Shown in pieces: positions 22,021 to 35,229 of a stretch of DNA of 64,000 nt (positions are counted from its first letter, which is position 1; each line of letters starts with the position of its first letter). Where the stretch lies: NCBI GenBank assembly GCA_019454045.1, contig SKCR01034762.1:1-64000 (forward strand), read 5' to 3'. Made by a program: the position numbers and the translations under genes. The stretch is from Zanthoxylum bungeanum. Lineage: Eukaryota; Streptophyta; Magnoliopsida; Sapindales; Rutaceae. Below the pieces are notes generated by a model, which saw only the letters and a list, made by a program, of their open reading frames with translations, searched no databases and was not told where the DNA came from.

Positions 22021-25000
22021 TAAGGGATATGCCATATACCCAACTTATAGATGGGCTATATGTACATGTATTTTTAATATATTTCATTAATTAATAAAAT
22101 GGCAATTTTTTTATACGTGTCTTACATAAATTATATGAATCATCAAACACTGTAATAAATCCCTTGGAATAATAACATGATGGCTTCCACGCCTTATGAG
22201 AATCATTACTCTCAAACGTTCCTAGTAATAGTTTTGTGAATAATCTGGGCGTTCACAAAGGGGAGAGACTAGCATGATGATATGATCCACCTTTAAGTGG
22301 GGTAGCCGATCTCATAGGCTACTAGCGGAGATCCGTCTTCTTGGTGTATCACATGGATGCATGAGTTGCTCGTGTTCATCGAACTGACCGCTGAAAGTTT
22401 TCACATGGAGTGTTTATCACATGTGTCTGTGAGAACTTTCGTGTATCGATTGTATGACTAGTCCTTAGACTTGAAGTCTTTACAATCTTATGTGTGGATC
22501 AAATAACTTTGACATTCTCCTTCCCCGGTTCAAAAGATCCGGTCATAAGTGTATGATTGGGTCATTTGTTGAAACACATGAAGTTTGTAAAGATACAACA
22601 GAGAATCATCACTCTCTTGGATAATATTTTCTTATAAGAGTAGTATTCCAGTTCGCGGGTTGATATGTGTGATCAGTGCTTAAGACTGTGGCCGCAGCGG
22701 AAGAATCATGTGAGATTCTTGGGTTAGCACGATTCATGACACTATCAACATCATACCTTTGACCATATGGGTAGACACTTTCCGTACCCTAGGTTAAAAT
22801 GTGGGGATACAGTGAGGCGAAGGCCCGTATCATATGTAAATCGCATACAGAATGGGTATATATCTTTCCTTCTCATTTGGGGGCCTTGGCATGTTGCTAG
22901 ATCTCAACCTTGGTCATTGAAATCGAACGACCATCTAATCGGAGGATAATTTATGTTCGATTAAATTATCACGATTCATTTCATGTCCAACTTGAGGGGA
23001 ACCCAAAAGGTCACACACAACAAAGTCGAAATCAATGGTTAACCGTGCACAGTACAAATTTAACAGCATATATGATTGTTGTAAGAATTGTTCATAAATG
23101 GTTCAATGTGTTTAATTATTGAACAGATCATTTATGAGGTTCCATAGTGGCTTAAGGATTGGTGAATGACGATAGAGGCACTTTGGGAATTGGAATAAAT
23201 AAATAAATAAATAAATAAAAAAGAAAAGCGCAGATGGCGCTTCATTTTTTTATTTTATTTATTTGTTATTTGTTTTGAATTCCAATTTGGCCCAAACTCT
23301 TATTAGGGTTTTTAAGCTCATTAAACCACTAAATTAAGATCCAATGGCTAAGATTAAATTATCATTTATCCCACATCGGATTCTTAATTAATTTTATTGT
23401 CTTTGGAGCACCTATATAAACCCAAAGAATTCTTCACAAATTTTTGCACCAAACCTTTCATATCTTGGGTTTATATAAGTGAGCAACTCTAAAGTTTAAG
23501 AGTAAGCCACTGATTTTGAGGATCCTTAAGTCTAATTGACTAGAGGAACCTTGAGTTAAAAGTTTTGAGGTATTTGCCTAGGCTAGCACCAATGGCAAAA
23601 TACCCGTGCACTTAAGGCGTAGTCTTGCTGTTGAGTTTTGGCTTTGGTGTGTGCACCTTTGGAGGCCACACACTTGGGTGGCTCTTTGGAACATGAAAGA
23701 GCTTACTGAGTTCGAGAAAATCTTGTAGATTGGAGGGAGGACTGGAGGAGTCTTCGGTTCAAGTATGTCATTTTCTTTCTTTATTTTAATTAGAGTTCTT
23801 ATGATAGTTAGCATGTTTAGGTTTATGTTCTTTGCATGTTTTATGAGTTTTTATGCTTAGAATATATAGTAACATGCCTAGGCTTGTACAATAATCAAAA
23901 CAAATGGGTCTTGGGCAAAGGGATAGCGGCATCATAATTTTTAATTTTCCGCTGCGCACTCGCGGCCGCTTCCCAACAGTGGTATTAGCGCGCCATTTTT
24001 GTTTTGATTATTTCTCTCTCATTTAAACTCGAAATTGGGTGTGTAAAAGCTCGTTGGAAAGCTAACACCCTGAACTCACTTTTAGGCACAAGTTTTGCAT
24101 GATTTGGTTAAGATTTGAATTGTGAAATTACATTTAAAGTTCACGCATCTGTAAAAACGTGAATAGTAAATTTACTTAAATAAAATAAAATGCAATATCA
24201 TAATTAAATATTAATAAAAGTTATTTAATGCCTAAAATAATTCCAACATATTAAAACTCATATGCTTGATGATTCTATGTATGATTAGAATTTGCATGAT
24301 TATTTTAGGGTGCAAGCATCTAGAGACTTTCTAAGGAAATAGAGAGTGTATTGCTTATCCCTTAGCTAAGTAATTATTCCATGATGAACTTAGAAATTTA
24401 TTACCTTTAAGGCTAATAAATATAAATCAATTGTTTATAATAAAAGACATTACATAAGATACAAGTGGGGTGGGACCAATGCGTTAATAAAACTTTCCAA
24501 ACTAAAGTTAATTTATCCAAATGTATTACTAGAGTTAGATAATGATTTGGTGTCTTCCTTCACTCACTACCTTTTTATAGCCAAAATGAAAAGCTGTGAA
24601 GACATCTAGATAATCATTTACTCAAAGCTTACCTTAAAGCATATTTAAAGTGTTGGACTAATTTGGAGGATCTATTGTTTATTCGTGTCACCAAGGCAAT
24701 AAGAGCCTAAGAGGTAAGGGTATTTAAGAGAGTTCGCCTCACCCTCCCTCTGGGGAATTTTCAATGGAGGAATCCATTTGACAGTTATTCACTTAAACTT
24801 GCTAAAATCCTCAATAATAATTTAAGTCTAAAATTTGCCTCCCATTGTAAAGTATAGACCCAAAGGGCTTAAACCGTATTGGCATGACTAGGCTTTACCA
24901 GATTGACCAATACCAATTTGTCCATAAATCATACTATTGACAATGGTTTGACTTTTCTGAGTCATAAGACGCAGCGACCCTTAGGCGTGGTCTTATAACT

Positions 25001-25150
25001 TAGTGGCAAAGATTGGGTGTCCACAAGGACTAGCATAAGCTATGGCATGTTTGATTGCCCAACCCAATGATCAAGGAATTGTGATTTATATCATAAATTG
25101 GTTGGGAACCTACCTAATTATTGTATTTTATAACGACCGGCCCTAGTCGG
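22021..25150 (+). mobile_element. Element F: copia-type LTR and non-coding interior
   Basis: An LTR of 1958 bp (22021-23978) ends CCCAACA and is followed after one base by TGGTATTAGCGCG (23980-23992), a variant of the Met-tRNA primer-binding site. A TATA box TATATAAA lies at 23413-23420, and an (AAAT)n run is near 23203. About 1.2 kb of interior follows with no recognisable gag or pol on either strand. No polypurine tract or second LTR is present, so the right end is lost. It could be a LARD-type non-autonomous element or a truncated one. The left edge is inferred from the break in the host LTR. Confidence 0.6.
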
Positions 25151-25163
25151 AGTAATTACCAAA

Positions 25164-27189
25164 TGACCGGCGTAATCACACATGTATAACGCAAGCGCAC
25201 ATATCGTTCAAGTAGTATAAGAAGTATCGATCCCACGAGGACTTAATACCTAATCTATTAATTTTATGAGGCCAAATGATTACTAGTATCTTGATTGATT
25301 GATTTGAAATGGTGATGATTTTGAATTTAAAAACAAGTAAATAAAATTGCACGAAAGTAGGTTTAAGAAAATTCAACATTAAGAAACTATCTAGGGTTGT
25401 GAATCTTTCTAATATCTTTTAAAAGATAAAGTGGTTATTTCATGTTTGTGTAATAAATCGGTTTACTAACCTGGAACACGAAATTATATGAAAGCCTCTG
25501 TCGATGGTCAGACGCAAATACCCAGTATAACCCAATTGAACCATATGTTTATGTCAACCAAATTACATGGATTCATTAAGTTTAAGTTCCAATTATGGCT
25601 ACCCCCGCCCGACAGATATATATCTATCCTGTAAGGAAATCTATTAAAGGGTTATCTATCCTCAAGGAAGATCGTGGGCTACTAAGTCTAAGGCTGAAAC
25701 CTAAAATTCATTTGTCAAGTTTATTTTAGATTTACCAGATCAATCTTATTAGTGGCCAATTAACAAGACGCATTAAGCTTAAGACTTAATAAGTAAACCT
25801 TTAAATTACCCAAACTATAAAATAACCCCTTATAAACCGGTGATATTAGAATTCATCACAACCCTAAATAACTAACTTAGTTACGATACATAACTAGGGC
25901 TAGTAAAAACTTAAAAGTAAAAGACATAAAATAAAATGCTGAAAAGTAAATGCAGTAAAGTAAATACTGAAAAGTAAAATTACAAAAATAAAATGCTAGG
26001 GTTAAAGGATCTACTTTTACTACTACTATTTTAGATATCTCCTTTAATATAATATATTAACTTGTGATAACATTACCAACCAGCCACATAGGCGGTAACC
26101 TGATTAAGTCAAATTAAGTCCAACCATCCATTAAGGTGGTAACAATATTTGTCAATAAACCAACCATATAGGTGGTAAATTACCAACCGACCAACCATGC
26201 GGTATCCTTGCTTAGTCAAATTAAAATCAATTTAATATCAATTACTAACCGGCCAATATAGCGATATCCTCATTAAGTCAAATTTTAAATAGTGAATATA
26301 TTATAATTAGGGAGATTAATCTAAATAGCAGTAATAAAAGTTTTACCTTTCACCCAAGCAGTGGGAAGTTACCTCCTCATGTTGAATAGTAAAAACTGAA
26401 AAAGTAAAGAAAGTAAATTATTATTACAGAACGTAATTAAAATTAATTACAAAACTGAAATTTAAAGTAAACTAGATATAAAACTCCCTATTTACATCAG
26501 AGAATTCAGAGAGGAATGTACATCTGAAACTGAAACCTCGAGCTGAATTTATAGGCCTCAGTAAGGTGTGCGCGTCGCGACGCGCTCTTCGCGTCGTGAC
26601 GCGCCACATGTCGCACTCTGGTTGGATGCTTCTGATTCTTATCCGATGATGTGGCGATGTGGATAATTGACTCAATAATTGTGCTGACGTGGCGATGACG
26701 TGGCGAAAGTGATTGTCGGCACCGTATGATTGTGACATGTGGCACGCTTTGATTGGCTGATGATGACGTGGCGCTGACGTGGTGTGTTGACTCGGTCTAC
26801 TGCTGATGTGGATGATGATGTGGCTGACACGTGGCGATGGCGATTGTCGGCACCCACACGTTAGCAGATTTACTGTGATGTTGACACGTGGCCTGGCGCA
26901 CGTTAACAAGTCAAACTTTTCAGATTCTGACACGTGTCCCCTGGCGCACATTAGCATCTCATGGTGAATGTTAGGCGTCACGACGCCGAAGGCTTTCGCG
27001 TTGCGACGCGCAAAATTACCAAATTTCCATTTTTCACTGTTTTAGCCCCAAATCACCTCCAGAGAGTCCTGAAACTTTATTTATCTACAAAATAACACAA
27101 AACACATCAAAATATTCACAAAACTCAAGAAACTATACAAAATATTAAGTTAAATGAGTGGGAAATAGTGATATAATTACCACTCATCA
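25164..27189 (-). mobile_element. Solo LTR B, Ty3/gypsy (Athila/Tat-type), TSD CCAAA
   Basis: A 2026-bp LTR. On the minus strand it starts TGATGAGTGG and ends GCCGGTCA. It has perfect 5-bp duplications CCAAA at 25159-25163 and 27190-27194. Joining the flanks restores the 'taattaccaaaatatcctc' sequence seen uninterrupted in the sister LTR at 34262. Same family as LTR A and LTR C. Polypurine tract, primer-binding site and coding DNA are absent, so it is a solo LTR. Confidence 0.92.
26547..26936 (-). promoter_or_regulatory. G-box/ACGTG-rich promoter of solo LTR B
   Basis: TATA box CTATAAAT on the minus strand (26547-26554). Upstream (higher coordinates) lie CpG palindromes (26572-26610), then seven ACGTG cores at 26687, 26698, 26766, 26777, 26829, 26886 and 26932. 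Three of these are full CACGTG G-boxes. The piece GATTGTCGGCACC occurs twice, 131 bases apart (26711 and 26842), so the block looks partly duplicated. Such sites bind plant bZIP/bHLH factors (ABRE, G-box). Activity is inferred only. Confidence 0.6.
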
Positions 27190-28361
27190 CCAAAATATCC
27201 TCGAATGGTAGATATATTTATGAAATTACGACAAAGCCCTTGTGTAATTATTGAATTAATCTAATTAGGTCAAAGTCAATAGTCAATGATATATAATAAT
27301 ATTTGATTATCTTAGTTGATGATTATAATATCGAATATTATTTATTATCAAAAATTGTCGGTTACCGTAGTGTTCAACGAGTACACTTCATATTGTGGGA
27401 CTCTCTAAGTTCAAACACGTCCGTCATATAAGCCTGGATAATATGTACGCAATTCGGCCACCTCCGAATTCGCGAAGAACGTGAATGACCTTTCTGAACT
27501 ATACAAGTCGAGGTCATCACATATGTTTAACAATCTCACTGTCGTAGGCTATCCAAGTTGTGTTTAAGAAATATAGAATACATCGTCAAGTTTTCGAGGT
27601 GCATATCTCATGTCGACATGTCCATGATTATTTACAAATAATGCGATCGACCCTAGGTGATCGGCTTTAGCTAAAGTCTTTAAGAATCGTGACTTACTCA
27701 CATGGATACCTAAACCCCTTATAGTAGACATACGGGCCGATTGATCCTATCTTGATATGTAATTGATTAACGAGTGCATCGATCCACACCCAAAGAACAT
27801 CTAGAGGCCATACCATAAAAGGTTTCTGACATACATGGCATCTAAGTGTGGAGGATCTCACACAAAATCAATGTTATCCTATAGTCAAATGATCACATAT
27901 GCTACTCGACTCGAGGAGATTCCTATTGACGGTGGTGTGGACTTCCAACTATTAAGAATCATCTGTGAGTCATTCAGTATTTGCTCCAACGAATACCTAT
28001 ATGTTTATACGAGCTTCCAAAGCTTATGGCATATTGGGTTAAACCATTGGAACTCCAGTTCCATTATACGACATGTGCTAATCTTCTAGGTTATAGAAAT
28101 TCGACCAATGACTCTGAATATTTACTTTAAGAATTGTTTATCGTAGTAATACTATCCCAATGTCGGACCACCTAGTGTCTAGTATTACAATAAGATTATT
28201 CTAAGGTCAATGTCATTCTCAACATATTTATACATTAATCTAATATGAATAATGACATTACAATTAATAAGGTATGAAATAAAAATATAGTTATTTTATT
28301 AATAAATAATAAAATATACAATACATTGTTCGGATTGGCGATCTAAACACCAACTCCAACA
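27190..28361 (-). repeat. 5' portion of the E1 3' LTR
   Basis: Starts TGTTGGAGTTGG at 28361 on the minus strand, directly after the polypurine tract AAGTGGGAGTT (28362-28372). It matches LTR1 and the LTR at 32879 down to the solo LTR B insertion, continues for about 13 bases beyond it (25151-25163), and is then lost. Confidence 0.8.
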
Positions 28362-28399
28362 AACTCCCACTTACTTAGTGCCAATTTGGATGGTACTGT

Positions 28400-31300
28400 A
28401 GTCTCATATTCTTCACATGTTTATCGAATAACTTAGGACGTGAGGCCTTAGTAAGTGGGTCTGTTATGTTGTCTAGTCCTTAAACCTTCAAGACCACTAT
28501 ATCTTTTCATTCAATAATCTCTATAATCACGCGATATTTCATTTCCACGTGTTTAGACTTGGAATGCGCCCTCGGTTACTTAGCCTGCGCAATGGCTCCT
28601 CTATTATCACAATACAATGACAGCACCACCATTAAGGGTAAATATGTATCCGGATGTGGAATTTCTATCATCTGGATCTCCCTAGAAGTCGGAGTCTGTA
28701 TAACCCTTAACTTGTAGCTCATCTTCTCCATATATGAGAAACGTATCCTTAGTACATTTAAGATATTTCAGGATATGTTTCACGATTATCCAATGATCAT
28801 TACCTGGATTGGATTATATCGGCTAGTCACACTGACACCGAAACTGATTTCAGGTCTTGTACATAGCATATCATATATAATGCTTCCAATACAAGAAGCA
28901 TATGGCAAGTTAGACATCATAACTATTTCTTCCTCAGTTTGAGGTGTCGTTTTCTTCGAAAGATGTATGTCGTATAAGAAAGGTACATTTGTTGCATTGC
29001 AGTTGGTAAACCGTACATTTCTACATCTTATCTATGTACGTCGATTGCGAAAACCCTATAAACTTCTTAACTCTATCCTGGTAGAGCCTTATACCTAGTA
29101 TATAGGAAGTTCCACCGATGTATTTCATGGAGAAGTTCTTGCTAAAGTAGACTTTTACACTTTGCATCAATCTTATATCATTTCCAATGATAAGGATGCA
29201 TATATATACAAAACTAGGAAAACTATCATGATCCCACTAACTTTCTTATAAACACATGGTTCTTCCTCGTTCTTGATGAATTCAGATAATCTAATTATCT
29301 CATCAAAACGACGATTCCAGTTTCGGAATGCCTTTTTAAGTCCATAAATAGACTTTTGGAGCTTACAAATTAATTTGAAGTCTTACTGGATACGAAACCC
29401 TCTGGTTGTTCCATATAAATATCCTCCTCAAGGAATCCATTTAGAAAAATAGTTTTCACATCCATATGTCATATCTCATAATCGTGATATGCAGCAATGG
29501 CTAAAAGAATCATAATGGATTTTAGCATGGCTACTAGTGAAAAAGTTTCCTCATAGTCAATATCAGGACATTGAGTGTAACTTTTCACTTCCAGTCGGGC
29601 CTTAAGGGTTTCCTCCTTTCCATCGGGCAGTCCATTCCTTTTATAAACCCATTTACAACTAATAGGTTTAACGCCGTCAGGAAGTTCAACTAAGTCTCAG
29701 ACTTGATTGTCATGCATAGAATCCATTTTAGATTTCATGACTTCCTACCGTTTTCCCGAATCGATATCCAATATCATTTGTTTATACGTAGTCGGATTTG
29801 TTTCCTCCAATAGGAGAACATCAAGGCTCACATTATATGTTAAAAAGATCTATTAGGTGGCCTTGATATTCAATTCGACTTATGTAGAACTTGTGTTATA
29901 GATCATTCACCTAGTTGGATCTCTGGTTCCATCTCAAGTTCTTTAATGTTGGGATCAAACTCATCAAGTTCAATCTTTCTATAATTCTCACTTTCTCTCA
30001 AAATTTTATTTTCAAGAAAAGTGGCAAAACGAACAATAAATACATTTCATTGCTCAGAATCGTAGAAATGATATCCCACAAAATTATCAGGATAACTAGC
30101 AAACCTATATTTATACCCCATGGGTGCTAGTTTATCCCGCTGCGCAACTCTAACGTATGCAGGACAATCCCAATTTTTTTAAATATCTAAGACTTGAATT
30201 TCCACCGAACCATATTTGATACGGGGTCGTAAAAATAACTTTTGATGGAACCTTTTTTAAGTATGTGGGCAGCAGTAAGTAAAGCGAAACCCCAGAGGTA
30301 ATATAGAAGATCTGTATAGGTCATCATGGATCACACCATATCTGGTGGGCTATATTATAAAAGAATTACATTCTCCCTTAAATAACTTCTGAATTATTCA
30401 CTCATGTAATCATAATTTCGATCCGATTGAAGGCACTTGATGAATTTATCGATTTATTTTTCTACTTCATTTCAGAATATTTTGAACTTATCAAATGTTT
30501 CTGATTTATGTCTCATCAAATAGACATATTCATATCTAGACTTATTATTCGTGAAAGTCACAAAGTATGTTGAACCATCATGAGCGGCATGATTTAATGG
30601 ACCACACACATCGCTGTGTATTAGCTCTAATAAATCTTTAATAAAGTGTCCAACACCAAGAAATGAGGCATTTGTCATTTTTCTTTGGATACATGACTCA
30701 CAAATCAGATAAGGATATAAGGTAAGATTTTCAATCAAACCATCATTTACCAATCTTGATAGATGTCTAACACCTATGTGGCCCAATCTTATATGCCATA
30801 ATTCAGTATTATTTAATTTAGATCTTCTATTTGTATTTTCTTCTACATTAAAGACATCTCTATATGTTTCTAAAACATAGTGACTATTAGATAAAAAAAA
30901 CATTCACATATCAAAAAGTTGTCTTTATTATATAAACATAAAGCACCATCTTTAATGTTTATTTTATATCCCTCTTTATCTAATATCGGCATTGATATTA
31001 TTTGTCTGATAAGTGAGGGTACATAATAACTGTCATGTAAATCTAATTTATATCCATTAGGTAGATGTAGAATAATTGTTCCTATGGCCTTGGCATCCAA
31101 TGTCTCGCCATTGCCAAATCTAAGCTGGATCTCCCCTTTTGTTTAACCTTCTTTTAACCCTCATGACCTGCATGGAGTTGCAAATATGAGTAGGACTGCC
31201 GGTGTCTAACACCCATCCACTATTTGCATGTAAAGCTAATGAGATGTCAATAATAGGAAAAATACAAAACGTACCTGAGGTTCATGTTTTTCTTTCAGTT

Positions 31301-32089
31301 CTGGACAGTCTTTCTTTTAGTTTCCAGACTTCTTACAGTGTAGACATTCATCACGAGCTACAAATGGTCTTGCTACTTTACGCTTCTTGGAGTTTCTCTT
31401 TCAAATCTTCTTCTTTCCCATTTTGATTTTCTTAGACTTCCTAGAAGTCTTTGAAGAGCTAGCTCCACCATGGAGGTACAAAGTAGGGTTACGTTTCTTC
31501 AAATCATGCTCTTCCGTACATAACATATTAAGAATTTCTTCATAGATGGCTTGCATCGAATGCATATGGAAGTTTAACATAAAGCCAGCGTAAGTACTAG
31601 GCAAAGAAGACATGATCAAATTATGGCCTAGCCATTCATCAATCACAATGCCTTCCAAATATCGGATATGGTCGATCATATTCAAAACATGAATGTTGAC
31701 AGATCCTCCATCCTTGAGTGTAGCATGGAATAATTCCTTAGACCTTCGATGTATCTCAATTTCTTGATTTGCCTCGAACATCTCTTTGAGCATTATCATA
31801 ATGCTCCAAGCATCTGATACCTTTATGTACTGTCTGAGTAAATCTGGAACCATCGATCCTAAAATATAGGATTTCACCCTAAGGTTATCTTCCTTCCATT
31901 TTTCAAAAGTTTCTCGCTCTTCAGGAGTAGAGTCAGGATCGATTTCAACAGACAATGGTTTGATAGTTACATAGCTTAACTTTTCAAACTCCAGACATTG
32001 CATATGTTCATTTCCCACTCAAAGTATTTCTCGGCTCCTTTCAATTTATTAGAATCCAAAAGTCGCATCAATGGATTTGTGGCAGCCAT
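28400..32089 (-). pseudogene. E1 gag-pol polyprotein relic (copia)
   Basis: The likely start ATG is at 32089 (MAATNPLMRLLDSNK). A frameshift near 32010 leads into the UBN2-type gag (32018-31401), which ends in a basic SK-rich tail. The knuckle and protease region (31400-31110) carries VLDTGSPTHICNS with the protease aspartate intact. The pre-integrase part is 31100-30870. The integrase start, LWHIRLGHIG with HSDVCGP, is 30903-30472. From 30470 to 28400 integrase end, RT and RNase H are recognisable only in short pieces across all frames, and no RT catalytic YVDD box is seen. No intact ORF spans a full domain set. Confidence 0.85.
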
Positions 32090-32284
32090 CTACAAGGCAA
32101 TATTTTAAACAGTAGCAGAATATTTTTCATTTCAAAATAATAACACTAATTGATTATGGAATTTTAAATCTATTAGTGTCCTCCCACAACTTTACGTAAT
32201 TCTGTAATCTCCTTTAACAGAAAAATAGAAATTTGACTATTAAAATTTCATAGAGGGAAGTGGATCCTATGACATTTACTCTAA

Positions 32285-32586
32285 CCTCACACTAATGACG
32301 ATCTTGGCCTTTATAAACTCATTAGGTAGACCTCCAAGGTCAATCACATTAATGTGACTCATAGTTTCGTCCTGAACCATTTCTTATCCTCACACTAATG
32401 ACGATTTAAGATTAAGATGTGTTCTAGGTGAATACCTGTCAATGTGCATTAATGAGCTTCGTATGTACACCCTCATGATAATGACGGTATTGGGTTTCTG
32501 CGTTAACTCATCATGCTACATCTAATGTTTTACCGGAGCGACTTAAGTTCTGAACACTTATACCCCCACACTAATAGCGATCTTGG
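32285..32586 (-). repeat. Four spaced leader repeats of E1
   Basis: A ~23-bp motif (plus-strand reading CCTCACACTAATGACGATCT and variants) occurs at 32285, 32388, 32471 and 32564, about 80-105 bases apart, between the primer-binding site and gag. The same four-fold arrangement is kept in E2 (48524-48796). Confidence 0.75.
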
Positions 32587-32878
32587 GCATAAGTAGTAAG
32601 AACTCATTCATCTCCATATTGATAAGATGAACCATCCAACAATGCTCCAACATTACTAATATTAGTACTTAAATAAAGCAATAACCTAATCATATGAGAT
32701 TTATGACAATCAAGTCATTAACATAACTGGGTAAAAATTAGAATTTTAATTTAAAACATGCAATGCATATCCAATATGACTTATGCATAATTAAATTAAA
32801 ATATATAAGCATAAATTCAAATACATGTCAAACATGCAACATGTATTGTGTGGTTAAGCCTCGCCACTGATACCATTC

Positions 32879-35207
32879 TATTGGGGCGGATGTGGAACCC
32901 CTATGGTTGGATCGGTGCCCCATGCAGCGGAAGTGGGTCTAAACCATGGATATCTAATATGGCTGTATTTTAAAATATTTTTTGTAAAATTACATTCCGT
33001 TTCGAGTCCGTAGGACAAAACGGGGACCAAAACGAAGTCCAAAAACTCTGGAAAATAGAAAATAAAATTTCAGTGTTCATCGGCCCTTCGCGTCGTTACG
33101 CAGAGGCTTGGGCATCTAGAAGTCCCAAAATGCGAGAGAAACTGTGAGAGCTGAACGTTGCGGTGTCGCGGCGTGGAAGAGTGGGCATCACTACACTCTT
33201 AGGTCTGATGTTCGGTGTCGCGACGGTGGAGGTCTGTGTCGCGACGCTGCCCTAGACAGTGAGCAATTTCAACTTCAAACCAATACTAAAAACTTCCAAT
33301 TTTCTCCTAATACTTCAAATACACCTAAAATCCAATTTTAGCATCATAACCATCATCAACACATGTTATACAACTAGCATACACGTATTCTAAATTCATA
33401 TATGTATTTTTTTAAATCAAAACACAAACCAATTTAGAATCCCATAATGAAATGACTTATGAACAATTCTAGGTCACTCAAAGGTAGTTAAGTGATTCTA
33501 GAATGGTAGCCTTAGCACTAAGCTTTGATCTAGAGTTCCAAACTCTTATTAATTAGTCCATGTCCAACATGAACATCTTTGACCCAATTACAAGCATATT
33601 GTGTTATGCTTCCAAAGCATCCTAACACAATTCATTAGCTTTATTTCAACTTTAAGCTATGTAATTTTATATCCAATACATAATTCATCACTATATATCT
33701 TACTGATGAAAAACTCACAAATGAAAAACATAGCTTAAAAGAAGATCAAACTTACCTAGTAAAGTTGATACAAAGATCCAATCTACCTCTCCTTGTTGAA
33801 ATGGTTGGAGAACTTCCAAGGTTTACAAGTAAACTCAAAGATCCAATCTTGATTCCAATGCTAGCAAACTTAACTCCAAGATCCAATCTTCATTTCTCCT
33901 AGATGAAATGTTGTAGAGATATTCCAAAGGTTCTCTAAACACTTCTCTAACTTTGGCTAATTTCTCCAAGAATTACTTGTATTTAACTTTCACATGCTTA
34001 ATTAAAATATTTTCTCAAGCTTGCTATTTATAGTAAAACATAGATAATTTTTCATTAATAAAAATTCTAATCAACTTTTATGTGGGCTTAATCTAATTTC
34101 TCCAAATATTTATAATTAGGTGTGACTAATCACATTTGTCTACTACTTTGATTTAATCCAATTAAATCAAGACAAAGTTTAATTAATGGATTAGTTACAT
34201 GTCTACCACTTTGATTTAATCCAATTAAATCAAGCCAAATACACCTATAAATACATAATTGTAATTACCAAAATATCCTCAAATGGTAAAGATATTTATG
34301 AAATTACGAAAAAACTCTTGTGTAATTATTGAATTAATCCAATTAGGTCAAAGTAAATAATCAATGTTATCCAATAACACTTGATTATCTTAGTTGATAA
34401 TTATAATATCGAATATTATTTATTATAAAAAATTATCGGCTGTCATAGGGTTCAACGAGTACACTTCATATTATAAGACTCTCTAAGTTCAGATACGTCC
34501 GTCATATAAGCCTAGCTACTATGTACGTAATTCGGCCACTTCAGAATTTGCGAAGAATACGAACGACCTTTCTAAACTATACAAATCAAGGTCATCACAT
34601 ATATTTAACAATCTCATCGTCGTAGGCTATCCGAGTTGTGCTTAGGAAACATAAAATACACTGTTAAGTTTCTGAGGCGCACATCTCATATCGACATATC
34701 CACGATTCTTTACAACTAATGCGATCCATCCTAGGTGATCGTCTTTGGCCAAAGTCTTTAAGAATCATGACTTACTCACATAGATACCTAAACCCCTTAT
34801 GGTACACATACGGGCCGACGGATCCTATCTTGATATGCACTTGAAAATGAGTGCATCGGTCCATACCCAACGAACATCTAAAGCTAGACCATGAAAGGTT
34901 TCTGACATATATGGAATCTAAGTGTGGAGGATGCCATATAAAATCATTGTTATCCTATAGTCAAATGATCACATATGCTACTTGACTCGAGGAGATTCAT
35001 ATTGATGGTGATGTGTACTTCCAACTTTTAGGAATCATCTGTGAGTCATTCATTATTCACTCCAACGAATACCAACATGTCTATACGAGCTTCCAGAGCT
35101 CATGGTACATCGGGTTAAACCATTGGAACTCCAATTCCAATATACGACATGTGCTAGTCTTCTAGGTTATAGGAATTCGACTGAATTCCAAAACCAACGA
35201 CTAGGAA
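32879..35207 (-). repeat. Shared LTR between E1 and E2
   Basis: A ~2.3-kb LTR read on the minus strand. At its lower end the E1 primer-binding site follows three bases away. At its upper end the polypurine tract of E2 (about 35209-35220) adjoins. It therefore serves as 5' LTR of E1 and 3' LTR of E2. About 250 bp of the LTR start (the TGTTGGAG end) is deleted. TATA box CTATAAATAG on the minus strand at 34024-34033. The GC insert with gtcgcgacg units is at 33085-33250. Confidence 0.78.
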
Positions 35208-35229
35208 TTCTCCCACTTGCTTAGTGTCA

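Larger units (their letters stand above)
28362..32878 (-). mobile_element. E1: degenerate Ty1/copia internal region
   Basis: Primer-binding site at 32859-32875 (minus strand TGGTATCAGTGGCGAGG), leader 32090-32858, coding relic 32089-28400, polypurine tract 28362-28372. It is bounded by E-family LTRs on both sides. The LTR at 32879-35207 is shared with E2 on its right. Confidence 0.85.

Noticed and set aside
26472..26981. 169-aa minus-strand ORF with His/Ser/Arg-rich sequence
   Set aside because: It is a translation of the ACGTG-repeat promoter block of solo LTR B; overlapping ORFs in two other frames have the same origin.
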